64,000 bases of DNA from Ulota crispa (lineage: Eukaryota; Streptophyta; Bryopsida; Orthotrichales; Orthotrichaceae), in the NCBI GenBank assembly GCA_963920765.1, contig OY987247.1, positions 4,679,971 to 4,743,970 on the forward strand, read 5' to 3'. The notes beneath the pieces were generated by a model. The model was not told the origin of the DNA, searched no databases, and saw only the letters and a list, made by a program, of their open reading frames with translations. The translations under genes and the position numbers were made by a program. Shown in pieces: positions 47,985 to 64,000 of the stretch (position 1 is its first letter; each line of letters opens with the position of its first letter).

Positions 47985-49560
47985 AATTTCATAAAACCAA
48001 AACCGAATTTTTGGTGAAGTGTTTCATATAATAATCATGGTTGTACAAGGAAAATGACCAAAAAACATTAGTGATGAAATTTGAAATTTGATTGCCGGAA
48101 TACGTAGGAAACATCCATATGCACATCTTTTGTGTTAATTTTTTTTGATTCAATATCAAAAATATGATTTATGAAGAGTTCAATGGAAGGTGATATGACC
48201 AAATTTTGGAAAATAAATATATCTATTTTTGACTAGTTTTTGGCAAAGTAAATGTATGATTGTGATCAAATGTGCAAATGTAATTAATGTATGGGTCAAA
48301 AGCAAAATTTAAATATCTTAACTTGTAAAGGCCCAATTGAGTGTTCGTTCAACAACCACTTGAGAACTTGGGTAGGGTTGTATAGAGTTAATTTTTATTG
48401 GATGTTCTCAAGATTGTAGCACAAGGTGTAAACATGTATCTCCCAAGTGGAAATATAATTTTTTTTTTCCAATTGGATGCTCATTTCAAAAGTTATGCTA
48501 TCCAAAAGGATTTGAGCAATTTGGGCATCTTTGGAGAATCTTATGCCTAAAACTCTCATCAACTTTTGAAATTTGGCAAGTATGTAACTAAAAAGTCATT
48601 GTGTACAAATGTCAAAAAAATAAATAAATTGAGGTCTCACATCACATTCTAAAGGGAGTAAAACTTTCTTAACTATGTTTGGCTAGTTTCAAAAAAAAAA
48701 GTTTTCCTCTAACTTCAGGGCCTATTATCTTTCAATTTACAAATCCAAAGCTCTTGAATTTTTTTTTTCTAACATCCCAAATGTTTGATTCTAACTTTTC
48801 ACCATTTAGATAACAAATAAAAGATGTCCTCAGTGCACAAGAAATCATGGAAGAATGACTAATGTATTGCCAATTCACTTAACCTCCTTATACTGCAGGG
48901 CAATTTAGAGTAAGCTAGATTCATAATTTGCTCTTGAAATTTTTCTTGAGTGTACCTAACAAGATTAGATATTAGTGGAAAAAAACTTTAATTCATGCCA
49001 ACCAAAAATTTGACTCCAAAGAGGCTCAAAGTTTGCTGACCCATTTGGGGAGGGATAAAAAAACTTTTTTATAAATTTTGAATGCGATAATTTTTCAATC
49101 TGTGTGGTCAAATGGGCTGAATTTTTTTTCACTCAATACTAAGATATTTTACTACAATTTTGTATGGTTGAAGTTTTGAAAATATTTTTCAAATTAAAAT
49201 TCACATCAACATATTGAAAAAACACAAGTTTTGGCAGTTTTTGGTGAAAGCACCCCTTGGGCCTTTAGGGGTTAAAGAAACATTTTTTTTACAAAATTTA
49301 GACATGAGCACCCCAACATTGAAATATTCACAAAAGAAGTTTTGAAGCTTTCTTATAGATGCTTATTAGAAGGAAAGGGGTGAATCTAGATATTTTCTAC
49401 ATATCCATGTAGTCAAATCTAAAAAATTCATCACCAATGCTTTCTGATCAATTTTCTTGTACAACCATGATCATTATATGAAACACTTCAAAAAAAATTG
49501 GGTTTTGATTTTTTGGAGTTGATTTTTGGTGTGCTTGATTGGGATTGCATGTAAAAATAA
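47985..49560. repeat. Foldback-family copy split by a TTAA element
   Basis: Left arm 47985-48317 (GTAGGAAACATCCATATGCA near 48110) and right arm 49276-49560 (GCTTGATTGGGATTGCATG near 49534) are inverted copies. The interruption is the TTAA element 48318-49275. Confidence 0.8.
48318..49275. mobile_element. TTAA-flanked element, 958 bp, in a foldback
   Basis: TTAA at 48318-48321 and 49272-49275. Ends read CTTGTAAAGGCCCAA and, inverted, CCCCTAAAGGCCCAA. The host reads CAAAATTTAAATATC then AGAAACATTT, matching the uninterrupted sequence at 7169-7192. Confidence 0.8.
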
Positions 49561-50074
49561 CATCAATAATGCTAGATTATAAAATGTTAGTTGATGTCAA
49601 TTTTGTTTTATAATATGCTAAGTCCTTTGAATGTACAAGGGGCAGCAACAACTTTTTCCAAGCAATATACAAGAATTTATTATTATGATTTTTGACTAAT
49701 TTATATGCTAAAGTTTCAACATTAAAAAAAGGTTTCTTCTTGTTTTCCCTCATTCTCATGGGTTCACTAGGAAAAATTGTGGCTAAAATTAGCTTAAAAG
49801 ATGAGGACCATTTGAAAAGTGCCACATTCGCACTCTAGCCAAATTCAAAATTAATGTCAAAAAGTAAATCTCAGCATTATAAGGGATGGGAGAGAGTTTG
49901 TCCATACCATGCCATTATGTACGGCAATACCCTCCTTAAAACAGTAAAAAGTGACAATGAAAGGTAAATGGAATTACTTTTCTTCGAGTGGAATTTCTGG
50001 GCTACTGTTTAGCACATGTCCTTTATGAATAAGAGTCAATGATGTACTCTTTGACCAGGGCCCGTCCCAGACAA

Positions 50075-50630
50075 TAGGCTCGGATTGCTGCACATATGTC
50101 GATGTGGGGCCACGATAGAAAAGCTCTAACTTTTCACCTACCAGAAAATGTAAAAGTTTAGATATTCACCAGTTGGATGAGGAAATTCTGAATTAACTTC
50201 TGGATTAAAATATCCCAATATTATCTACACTGAATATTGCATTTAGGATGCCTTACTTTAAAACGTTACCTCATAACTCATCATTTGTTCACTTGGAGGC
50301 GCATGCAACTTCCTAAATTCTAGGATTTCACGTGGTTTACAACGTGATCATCACTAACTTATTTTTCTACAACATCATTATTGTTATCAAATCCTTTAAA
50401 ATTTATTTACTGTAATAATTATTGATGAAAATTATTGCAATAGTGTAAAATGTCAAGAAGTTAGTGTGGGACCCTAAACGCAATCTTCAGCATAAGTTAG
50501 TACCTTGAAAGAGGATACAAGTGCAACGCCAAAATAGGAGACATATTATTACTTTTACCCTTGTTTGTCAAAAAACTGAACTTTTCCATTGTGACCCATA
50601 ATTTGACGAATGTGCAGTAGTCCAATCCCA
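50075..50630. repeat. CTGCACATA-ended foldback, split by a MITE
   Basis: Ends TGCTGCACATATGTCGATG near 50089 and, inverted, ACTGCACATTCGTCAAAT near 50625. Related to 16145-16455. A CACTGAATATTGC-family MITE (50225-50493) interrupts it. Confidence 0.65.
50225..50493. mobile_element. CACTGAATATTGC-family MITE, copy
   Basis: Begins TACACTGAATATTGCATTTA and ends TAAACGCAATCTTCAGC; shorter than the 58023-58330 copy. Confidence 0.75.
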
Positions 50631-50963
50631 AACAATAGGGGTCCAATTTGATGTCGATTTTGTGAATAATTTTTTTGGATGCAAGGTAACATGTATGTCC
50701 TTTTATAAGTTTTGTTACTACTAGGGTAGGGCCAGCGTGAAAATCTGCCCTAAATACACGTGACAACCAATGCTACAAGTGTATTGTGTAAAATTGTTTG
50801 TTGTTTATGGGTTTAAAAAAAAAAAAAAAATTCAAATGCCAAAAAGGAGGTTTGTTCTTGGTACTCCTTTACTCCAAGAGTCAAAATCATGAAAATTTGG
50901 GGCTGTTTGAATCAAAATTTCAGCCCAAATGGATTCAAGAACAGCCCACATGGTCACTTTGTA

Positions 50964-51347
50964 TAAGGTAGTATGCTCTAATTGCGTCCCATAGGTAGCT
51001 CATGAATGGATATGAAGTGGTTCTTGAATGGACCATTTCAAGTCATAAAAGAAAAGGTGTATTCTATAACAAGAGCCAATCATACTTCTCTGTTTGACCC
51101 ATCTCTTCACAAGTTGCAAGGGACGGTTTATGGGAGACCTAGAGTCACAAATAGGTATCCACTACAAAAAATTGTGAAAATCCATCAACAACTTAATAAT
51201 GCTTCAAAAAATATGAAAAAACTTGAGTTACATTTAACATCCATTTCTCTTTGTCAAAAAATTAGACAAAAAAAAATTCTTGTCTTGTTAAGCCTGTGAA
51301 AAAGTAGACCAACCCTTAAAATGACGGTTTTAAAGCATACTACCTTA
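50964..51347. mobile_element. MITE, AAGGTAGTRTGCTCTAA family, copy 2
   Basis: Ends TAAGGTAGTATGCTCTAAT and, inverted, TAAGGTAGTATGCTTTAA. Matches 18154-18555. Confidence 0.8.
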
Positions 51348-51861
51348 GTGCTCAAACATTGTTGTAAGCTTGGAGTGGAGAAGCTTAGATTTTTTGGCTT
51401 TGGAATGCAAAACAAAAGGACTTTGCATTGAGAAAAGCTATTGTGATGTAATTTGAGTACATACCTTATTTGGAAAGCAAACAAGTGCTACATGGACAAA
51501 ACCTCTTATAGCATAGGTTATTGATTTACTTACAAGGTTAAAGTAAAAATTTGCCATTGTTTTGAAATTAGTTTTTTATCTCCTTTGGTAGCACTACACT
51601 AAAGTAGAGTCTCTCATTTTTTTAATACAAATTTGATATTTTTGAATTCAATGCTTTGGTGGTGAATTTTAAAATCTAATGTTTCTTTCTAGGTGAAACA
51701 ATTCTGAAGTTCTCCACCCCTAGCCCACAATCACGTTGAAGCAACACATCAACATATCAACTTAGCCCACAATCACAAGCAACACATCATCACATCATCA
51801 CATCAAGTTGCCTCAAACACTTATTGTAATAAGAGAAGAATGAGGGTTGATTCTCTAGTGT

Positions 51862-52662
51862 TTAAGCCTTAAGGCCTTGGGGCCAAAAAGGTAAGGCCAT
51901 GGTACAAGCCTTGAAATTTTCATAAGTGGAGATAGAGAAAGAGAAAAAGCAAAGCAATGAAGATTACTACTCCATAATGTGGTGTTTGTTGACTATCTTA
52001 CAATATTTAAATAATTTGAACAATTACTTTTTAATAAATTTTGAAAATAGCCTTGAGGACATTATTTTACCTTTCATTTTAGGTATATCAAAAAATTGGC
52101 ATGAAAATCCTCTTGAATCTTGTATTTTGAGCATTAAGATATTTTGCAAATTTTTGGACATGGCTCTTAGTGTGATGGAGTTGGAGTTGTTTTCATAAAT
52201 TCAACTAGTGAAAAACACCATTGAATCCTCTTTCATTCATAATGATCTATTTGTTAGGTGGTAGCTCTTTGACTTTTACATTGAAAGCTCAATTGTAAAA
52301 TTGTGATCATGGATTTGGAAAGGGAGTCACTAGTACTAAAGTAGCAACAATAAAAACAAAATTATTACTAGTGGTTGTTTCCCTATTTTGTACATAAAAG
52401 TTGCCATTTTTGCATAACAAGTTTTAGGCAGCTTCAAAATAATAGTAAATTTTGTTATTGTCCATGTTCAATCACAAGTATCTTAACACAGTTGCATAGC
52501 TTTTTAGGTTTTTTTGGTAGTAAAATATAGAAGCCTTGAAGTTGAAGATCCTATAATTACAATTTTGTGTCAATGTTAAATAATGATCTTACAACAATAG
52601 TTCAAAAATTCAAAAATGCCTTCTACAATCAAGAAAAGTACCCTTGGGATTGAGGGGTTTAA
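51862..52662. mobile_element. TTAA-type element, 1-kb family, copy 2
   Basis: Left end TTAAGCCTTAAGGCCTTGG and right end, inverted, CCCCTCAATCCCAAGGG, next to TTTAAA. The right half is homologous to 28897-29935. The left boundary is less certain. Confidence 0.65.
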
Positions 52663-53647
52663 ACTTGAGATAGTGTATTGCTCCTTCATGCCTTTAACCC
52701 ATGCCAAGCACAATTTTACATCTATGAGTATGTCACACCTCCAAACTGCTTCTTAAAACTTAAACCTACCTCAACTCAAACAAGTGGGTTGTAGATTTAG
52801 AATAGATTGGTGATGAACCTGTAATGACTTCATAATGACTTCAAGCGCCTTCTAGTCAAGATTTTCCAAATTTGTTTTACTATGACTTCTCCTTATTTGA
52901 TTCACCTCAAACTTTTAACACTTTTTTACTTCCAACTTTCAAATTCCAAAATACGTACTTCGAATTTAAATTGCATGGTGAGGTGTTTGAAGTTTGAACA
53001 TGTGGAAAAGGGTGTAAGTGAGGAAGTGATATTTTGGTCCCCGACTCTAACCTTCTTCATCCTTGATCCGGAGGTCCGACCCTGTCAGAGTTAATGTGAA
53101 AGTGGCCAAACATCTGTCTAAAACAAGTACACAGAAGACTGTGGCCACAACCATTGCACAGTATTTCTAGGAGATTCACAATTTTAACTTCATGGTCACA
53201 TTGTTTCACAGATATGATTTACAACAGTGATAACGAGAAGGACCCTATTTGTAATTGAGAAAACAAAGAAAACAGTATGGATTGAATATCAATCTAAATT
53301 TACACCTTGACTCCCAGTCTGAGTATGCAATTAGCTGTAATTTAGAAACACACAACAACATCCAGTATGTATTGCACTGACACCAAATAGAAGGGATACT
53401 CTTGAACCCCTGATCATTCGAAACTGGGAAGCCAATCACCTGATTATGATAATTACACGAATCATTCCTCAATGCGGTCCTTTGATTCCATGATGTCATA
53501 TCCTGCTCACAGCACAAAAGTTGTTCAAAAGTTTCAAATATGAACCCAATATCCGAACGTTGAGATAACAGATCCTAAATTCTTGCCTACGTTGATAACC
53601 GATTTTGGGAAGTTAAAAAGATCGATTAAGTAGGCAAAGTAGACCAG
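52663..53647. other. 3' flank of the BSK gene
   Basis: No other gene seen. The part near 53100-53640 is less AT-rich and probably holds the BSK 3' untranslated region. Confidence 0.5.
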
Positions 53648-58587
<4,940 letters not shown>

Positions 58588-58870
58588 TCTAATTCCCCTA
58601 ACCCCGCCAGCGCGTTAGTCTCTTCAAATCATCTCACTTCTCACCCTTTTCGTCGAACAACACCGCTGCAAACCTGAAAGATTCACCAACAAAAGCTCAA
58701 CTCTCTTTATTCATTTCCGCCGGCCAGCCAATCTATCCGTAATAGAGGCCTCTGAACACCTGTATAATCAAGAATGCTCCTAAATGTCTTCTGCTTCCAC
58801 TTCGAGTAAGAGAATACATCATTTATGAAAAACACATACAAACCGTAGTCGAATGACCTACGTACCTCAT
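58588..58870 (-). promoter_or_regulatory. Proximal 5' region of the BSK gene
   Basis: Non-repeat sequence just upstream of the BSK start codon, expected to hold 5' untranslated sequence and core promoter. No TATA box or start site could be assigned with confidence. Confidence 0.4.
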
Positions 58871-58879
58871 GCGCAACCT

Positions 58880-59700
58880 GCGCCCCTTGAGAAATACCAC
58901 AACGCACTCTCAGAACAACGGAGGTGATGCTTGTAATAAAAGCTCCCGACTCTGCCCTAGAACCTATCGCACTGAAAATAGTGAAACTGAAAAGGGCAAA
59001 CTCTCACCCCCTCAATTCTTGTCCAAAGTCCACAAATCACAAGCAGTACTCCACAATACGTCTCAAAAAAAGAATACGCGTCCCTCAAAAAAGCATAGAA
59101 ACTCTAACACTCAACATTATCGCAATAGCGCAATCAAACTCTTCGACGGCATAACCGCTCCCACAATTGTAAGCACTGATTCATCTCTGGCGCCTTCTTT
59201 ATGATCCACAACAAGTATAATCAAAAAGGAAAAAGATTCAAACTATGTACTCAGTTCAACGCGTCTCTCTCGCTCGCTCTCTTTCTTTCTCTATGAACCT
59301 CTTAAACGCCATAACCATTTCCAGAACGTAACGATTGGTTAACCACTAGCGCCGTCACTGTGATCCACAAAGAGAACAAGCAAAAAGAAAAAAAGAGGTC
59401 CTAAGTTCGTACATATCTTCTCACTAGGTGCCTTTCTCTCTCCATGAAAACTCTTCAACTACAGAAAAACCTTTTCCAGAAATGCAACACACTAGTTCCT
59501 TACTGGCGTCATCACCGAATCTATCACCACGATTCCGCAAAAGAGTACTTATTATCAAAAAGAGAAACAAAAACGACAAAATCCAAAAGTACGCACCAGC
59601 TTCTCTTTCTCTCTCTAAACCTCTTCCGCGCCACAATGCAAAACTAACACATCACGATTTAGTTCGTCACTACGGCCACCACCAAATCCATAACCGTACC
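58880..59700. repeat. Four degenerate tandem units upstream of BSK
   Basis: Units of roughly 170-200 bp repeat the order: GTCACTGTGATCCACAA-like block, AGCAAAAAGAAAAA, GTACG, a TCTCTCTTTC tract, then CTCTT(C/A)AAC and CCATAACC. They are clearest at 59180-59350, 59350-59520 and 59520-59700. Short frames across this stretch keep no common frame between units. It may be leader or promoter sequence. Confidence 0.6.
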
Positions 59701-59879
59701 ATGAATCGACGAAGTGTACAAGCAAAAAGAAGAGAATCTTTGAGCTTCAAAAATGTGCGTCCGGGCTCCCTCCGCATTAAGCAAATTTTTGGCGCACCGA
59801 CAGCACGACGGCATCTCATCCAACACTAAAAAAAAGAAAAAGAACAGTTAAAATAATAATAAAGAACGAAAGTAAACGA

Positions 59880-60246
59880 GCCGGACAGCAAGAAAACTTA
59901 CTGGCAATGATGCTGCGACTATCTGAGATTGAAATTGTGCGCCGGCGCCATCTCCGCCTTTGTCGTGCTGTCCCCGCCAGAAGGTGAAGGAAGTGCTAAG
60001 TTATCAGCAGCAAGGGAGCGAATGAGGTGCAGGCAGAGGTAGAAAATGGAAGGAGACGAAGGGCATGGGGGTTGCAGTAGCTGTAAAAGCTTAGTTCTGT
60101 TGTACTATTCAGCAGTGCGCCTTGCGTCCTGACACTCAACACTACGCTCCACACGTGCAAAACCAGCCATTGCTGCTTTTGCTGCTGCTGCGAATCTGCG
60201 ACAGCTCAAGCATCCTCCGAACACAGCGATTGTCTTGCGCCTTGGT
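59880..60246. other. GC-richer upstream stretch
   Basis: Less AT-rich than the repeats; it could be the distal BSK promoter or an untranslated first exon. No coding frame convinces. Confidence 0.4.
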
Positions 60247-60620
60247 TGCTCTCGCCATTTTCCAGCAGTGACGTTTGATTCGGATCCGATTGATGTGCAC
60301 TTTGATTGAAAACCTTGAATGACTGACTAGCAAAGACATTCAAAGCAAATTAGTTAAAGAGTTCCGTCGTCTCCGTGACTACCAGTTCGATTTTGGACAT
60401 GGCTGGATCGGCAGTGATGGGAGAGCTTGGATTTTGCTCTGGCCATTTTCCAGCAGTGACGTTTGGATCGGATCCGATTGATGTGCACTCTGATTGAAAA
60501 CCTTGAATGATTGACTTGCAAAAGACATTCAGAGCAAATTAGTTAAAGAGTTCGTCTGCGTGACTACTGGTTCGATTTTAGACATGGCTGGATCGGCGGT
60601 GATGGTGGGAGAGCTTGGAT
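60247..60620 (+). repeat. Two direct repeats of about 187 bp
   Basis: 60247-60434 and 60435-60620 align throughout: CCATTTTCCAGCAGTGACGT, GGATCCGATTGATGTGCAC, AAATTAGTTAAAGAGTTC and GACATGGCTGGATCGGC occur once in each. About 90% identity with small indels. Confidence 0.9.
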
Positions 60621-60766
60621 TTTTTCTGCGACGGGGGCGAGGGCGAGGGAACGTGTGTGCGAGAAGGAGAGTGGACATGTCTTATGGAGTGTGCCGGAGT
60701 GTGGTTACCAACTCCATTAGAATAAGTGATTTCTTTTGCATTTTGTTAAGAAATACTCCCTTATGG

Positions 60767-61192
60767 CATCTCCTGCAACACGCTTTCCAAGCCTTGGAAA
60801 AATGAGGTTTCATGGGGAGAATGATGCGAACCTTCACGGCAAGGCTTGAAGTTCTCTTGCAATTCTGGAGGTTTTAGGGTTTGTACCTGTATTACAACAA
60901 ATCGCACGAGTACACTTGGCTATGTAGTGGGGTTGTGCGTGAATAGTGCATGAATAGTGCGTGAATAGTGCATGAATAGTGCGTGAATAGTGCATGAATA
61001 GTGCGTGAATAGTGCTTGATAGGACCGTGAAGGAGGCTTGGAGAAAGCTTGAATTTGATGAGAACAAGGCTCAATCTGAAGGCCCCACAATTGGCATAGG
61101 GACGCATCAAGTGCTATTGGGGACTTGAAACGCAAAAGCCGTTACAGCAAGGGAGCGCGAGGTTGTTTTGATGTGCTGCATGAGATGCTCTT
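60767..61192. mobile_element. GAGCATCTC-ended element with tandem expansion
   Basis: Ends GGCATCTCCTGCAACAC and, inverted, AGAGCATCTCATGCAGCAC. It is the inverse relative of 43032-43396. A 12-bp array (60943-61015) has grown in its middle. Confidence 0.8.
60943..61015. repeat. 12-bp tandem array (GTGAATAGTGCA)
   Basis: Six units alternate GTGAATAGTGCA and GTGAATAGTGCG-type phases. The related element at 43200-43240 has only about two diverged units. Confidence 0.9.
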
Positions 61193-61231
61193 AGTCCCAA
61201 AATGATCTTCCTATTACACAAACGTTATAGA

Positions 61232-61703
61232 TTAACCCCTCAAGGACCAAGCAGCCCTTTGTGGCCAGTACTATACGAGGTATTTTTCTTGTATTTGGAG
61301 TGCATCCACACCTTTATTACATTTGAGATTAACAAAGAAGTTAGAATATGTATCAATGTTGTTCTAATGAGGTAGTCAAGATCCCAAATTAAAACTTTTT
61401 GTTGGTAGCAACTGCCCGTTACATAGCAAAGTACATACTATGTATTATAGTAGCTCGGTCCTTTAACCCCTAAAGGACCGAGCATACAACTGCAACCAGT
61501 ACAAAACATGATATTTTTCTTATATTTGGAATGGATCCACACCTCTACTACATTTGAGATCAACAAAGAAGTTGGAGAATAGATCAAAGCGGTTCTAGTG
61601 AGCTACTTTAGATCCCAAATTAGAACTTCTTACTAGTAGCAAATACCAATTATATGGCAACGTATATACTATGCCCTATGGTCCTTTAAGGGTTAAGGGT
61701 TAA
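61232..61703. mobile_element. 235-bp-family TTAA MITE with a sister copy nested in its end
   Basis: Outer element: TTAA at 61232-61235, left end CCCCTCAAGGACCAAGC. Its right terminal repeat is interrupted after GGTCCTTTAA (61466) and resumes as GGGTTAA at 61697-61703. The interior matches 61480-61690 and 20570-20770. Confidence 0.85.
61463..61696. mobile_element. Nested 234-bp TTAA MITE
   Basis: TTAA at 61463-61466 and 61693-61696; ends CCCCTAAAGGACCGAGC and, inverted, CCCTTAAAGGACC. It is inserted at a TTAA in the right terminal repeat of its sister element, duplicating that TTAA. Confidence 0.88.
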
Positions 61704-62220
61704 GCTTGAAAAGAATCAAAATTTCAATTTTTTTTAATTTATGAATAGAGTTTGGTGTCTTCTTATTGTTTTGAAATTTTGAGTTTCAAATTAGTCTTCA
61801 AACTGTGGTTTCAAAGTGCTTGAAAATTGAATCTTTGAGGGGTTTTTGAACAGTAGCGATGGCCACTCGATTGTTCTCTGTAGGTCCACTTAAGTTGTCA
61901 AGTCAAACCCACTTGATGGCATGGGTTTGGTAGCACATGCCCATGCTTTTGGACTCCGTGCAGGTGTCAGATCAAAAATCCAATGGGAGAGAATTAATTT
62001 TAACTACCCTCTTGTTTTTAAGGATTTGACCATGTGCTTGCTAAAATTGCTTGCTACCTTCTTTCATCTTGCAATAAGAAGATCATTTTGGGATAGAAAA
62101 AAAAGGCCAACATGAAGATCATTTTGGGATGGAGGGAGTATAACTTTTGAGAAATGCACTGACTTTATTATTTCTATTAGAAAATTTAGGGCAAATTTCC
62201 ATGCTTAATATGGTGGAAAA
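61704..62220. other. AT-rich stretch, nothing recognised
   Basis: No gene; a 20-bp phrase GAAGATCATTTTGGGATAGA is repeated near 62078 and 62115. Confidence 0.5.
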
Positions 62221-62222
62221 CA

Positions 62223-62513
62223 TCATGACATCAAGACATCAAGACATTAAGACATCAAGACATTAAGACATTAAGACATCAAGACATCAAGACATTAAGA
62301 CATCAAGACATCAAGACATCAAGACATCAAGACATCAAGACATCACAACATCAAGACATCACAACATCAAGACATCAAGACATCAAGACATCAAGACATC
62401 AAGACATCAAGACATCACAACTTCAAGACATTAAGACATCAAGACATCAAGACATCAAGACATCAAGACATCAAGATATCAAGACATCAAGACATCAAGA
62501 CATCAAGACATCA
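62223..62513 (+). repeat. 9-bp tandem array (ATCAAGACA)
   Basis: About 32 units of ATCAAGACA with variants ATTAAGACA and ATCACAACA. No spacer sequences, so this is a minisatellite. Confidence 0.97.
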
Positions 62514-64000
62514 TAAAGCACCAAAGACCTAACAACCGTATGAGCTATTCACATGGGTGTTTTATTTTTGTACTTTTTGTTGTCAATAAGTGCATGCAAT
62601 GCCCTCCTAAGTATGGATAATTTTTTGAGGGAAACAAATGCATTGGCTGAAATCAAATCAGACAACTTCAAAGTTGGCCCCATAAGGCCCAAAAAAAACC
62701 TGGTTCATAGCACCCCTCAATAAGTTGAAATTCTTTGTAGTTATAAATAAGAAGGCCTTAGGATAAAAATTACAAAAACAAATTGGAGTTATTATTTGTC
62801 AAAAAAAAAGGCTATTAATAATCAAAACTAGCAACTATCAAACAATTTTGGCTAAAAACTTATTAGTTTATGGTGGTTTGCACTATAGGAATTGGGGAGT
62901 TGTGGGAACAACAAAGGAGGTACAAACTCATCCATGGAAGTGTGCTAGATAGAAAATAGAAATGACAATCCAATCATTTTCTTGCAAGAAGAACAAAAAA
63001 TTGGGAATTTGGATTTTTCATAGTTGGAACATGATAATCATTGTGGCCAATTCAAAGGCAGCATTGACATCTGTTCTTAATGTTGAAAAAGTACAAGTTT
63101 AGGAAATTGAAACTGAAAACTTTTTTTATGTTTAACTGGAAACAATGTTTGAGGAAATTTTTAAGCTTCACTAGCTACTATCCTTAATTTCCCATATTCA
63201 GAAAGTTTTTCAAATGCATACTCTAAATGTTGTCTTTGTTGTTATTATAACCATAGGTTTTTCAGTACTTGACTAAATTTTATCTTGAAGTTTTAATGTT
63301 TAACAAAGTTTTCTCTATTTTCCTATTACCTTGTAACGATATACTAACTGCTATTCTCCCAGAACATTAACTGAAAAGTAGGGTGTTGGATGTCAAAGAT
63401 CCCCATTGTAGATGTCATAAGTAGCTCAAGTGGCTAAAACATTCCTAAATGAATTCAAAATCCAGAATCTAACAATGTAAAATTCACAATTTTTGTTGCA
63501 ATTAAAAAACATTGGTAGGAGGTTATTTGAATATAGACACATGTGAGAACTCTAGTGACTGTAAGAAGGAGAGGTACAATTACGCCCTCCGTTATGATTT
63601 GGAAAGATGATTACATGAGAGTTAGTAAAAGCCAATGAAGTAGAATTATTTTGGGCCTTTACAAATGCTCATTCACATCTATATATATCTAAATGTACAT
63701 GCTCAAAAGTTGAGGAATTTTGATGTTGTTAACCCATATTTCTATGTTCTTCTCCACTATATGATAGATATATTCTTGTTCAAGCCTAATTTCATGGCAA
63801 AAACATATGAAAATTTTACTAGTAAGAAATTTAATAGCTATTACTTTAGCTAAGGCTTGTTTTAACCTTGAAATATATCATGTGGTGTGCTATATTTTTT
63901 TGTGGATGCATGCATAAGTTCCAATGGAACAAGGCCGTGACAAACACCCACCACAAGCCTTAGCATACTAGGTGCAATACTCAACTTGATCTACCCTCTT
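62514..64000. other. AT-rich stretch, nothing recognised
   Basis: No convincing reading frame, structured RNA or element end seen up to the window edge. Confidence 0.5.

Noticed and set aside
62223-62513. CRISPR-like array
   Set aside because: Direct 9-bp tandem units with no spacers, in a plant genome.

Overview
The window looks like nuclear DNA of a land plant, probably one with a repeat-rich genome. Evidence is a plant-type leucine-rich-repeat receptor kinase with a single kinase-domain intron, a complete ten-exon brassinosteroid-signalling-kinase (BSK) gene, GC-rich exons in AT-rich surroundings, and very dense small inverted-repeat elements. I cannot fix the species; nothing points to bacteria or an organelle.

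Only two convincing host genes are present, both on the minus strand. 10330-15394 encodes a 1262-residue LRR receptor kinase (26 LRRs, membrane segment, RD-type kinase, unusual Glu/Gln-rich C-terminal tail). 53648-58587 encodes a 494-residue BSK: myristoylation-type N-terminus, pseudokinase, TPR tail. Both carry small transposons in introns. They are about 38 kb apart and nothing links them beyond a general receptor-kinase theme.

Nearly everything else is transposon. The centrepiece is a 5.56-kb piggyBac-type element (1446-7001) with TTAA target duplications, a 12-bp inverted terminal repeat and a decayed, intron-bearing transposase gene that still shows the DDD catalytic residues and the C-terminal Cys-rich finger. 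It sits in the arm of an older foldback element, and other copies in the window show the unoccupied site. Around it are at least 15 shorter elements bounded by TTAA whose ends begin CCC and continue with a TAA-containing motif (CCCCTAAAGGACC, CCCCTAAATGCCC, CCCTTTAATGACC, CCCTTAAACG). They fall into several size families (about 235, 250, 650, 930 and 1000 bp), are nested in each other and in older repeats, and are best explained as non-autonomous piggyBac-like elements. This large TTAA-element population is the most notable feature of the window.

Other layers are: a palindromic foldback family (intact 848-bp copy at 19708-20555), a 405-bp palindromic MITE with GGAATTGATATG ends (three copies), a roughly 300-bp MITE with CACTGAATATTGC ends (five copies, one in the BSK gene), a 400-bp MITE with AAGGTAGTRTGC ends (two copies), a GAGCATCTC-ended family (three copies), a GGGTAAAA-rich AT repeat, and several short tandem arrays. 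A 200-N gap at 38801-39000 is flanked by almost identical 742-bp sequences and looks like an unmerged contig overlap.

Long stretches, notably 20781-22080, 26710-28896, 41607-43030 and 61704-64000, contain only AT-rich sequence in which I recognise no gene.
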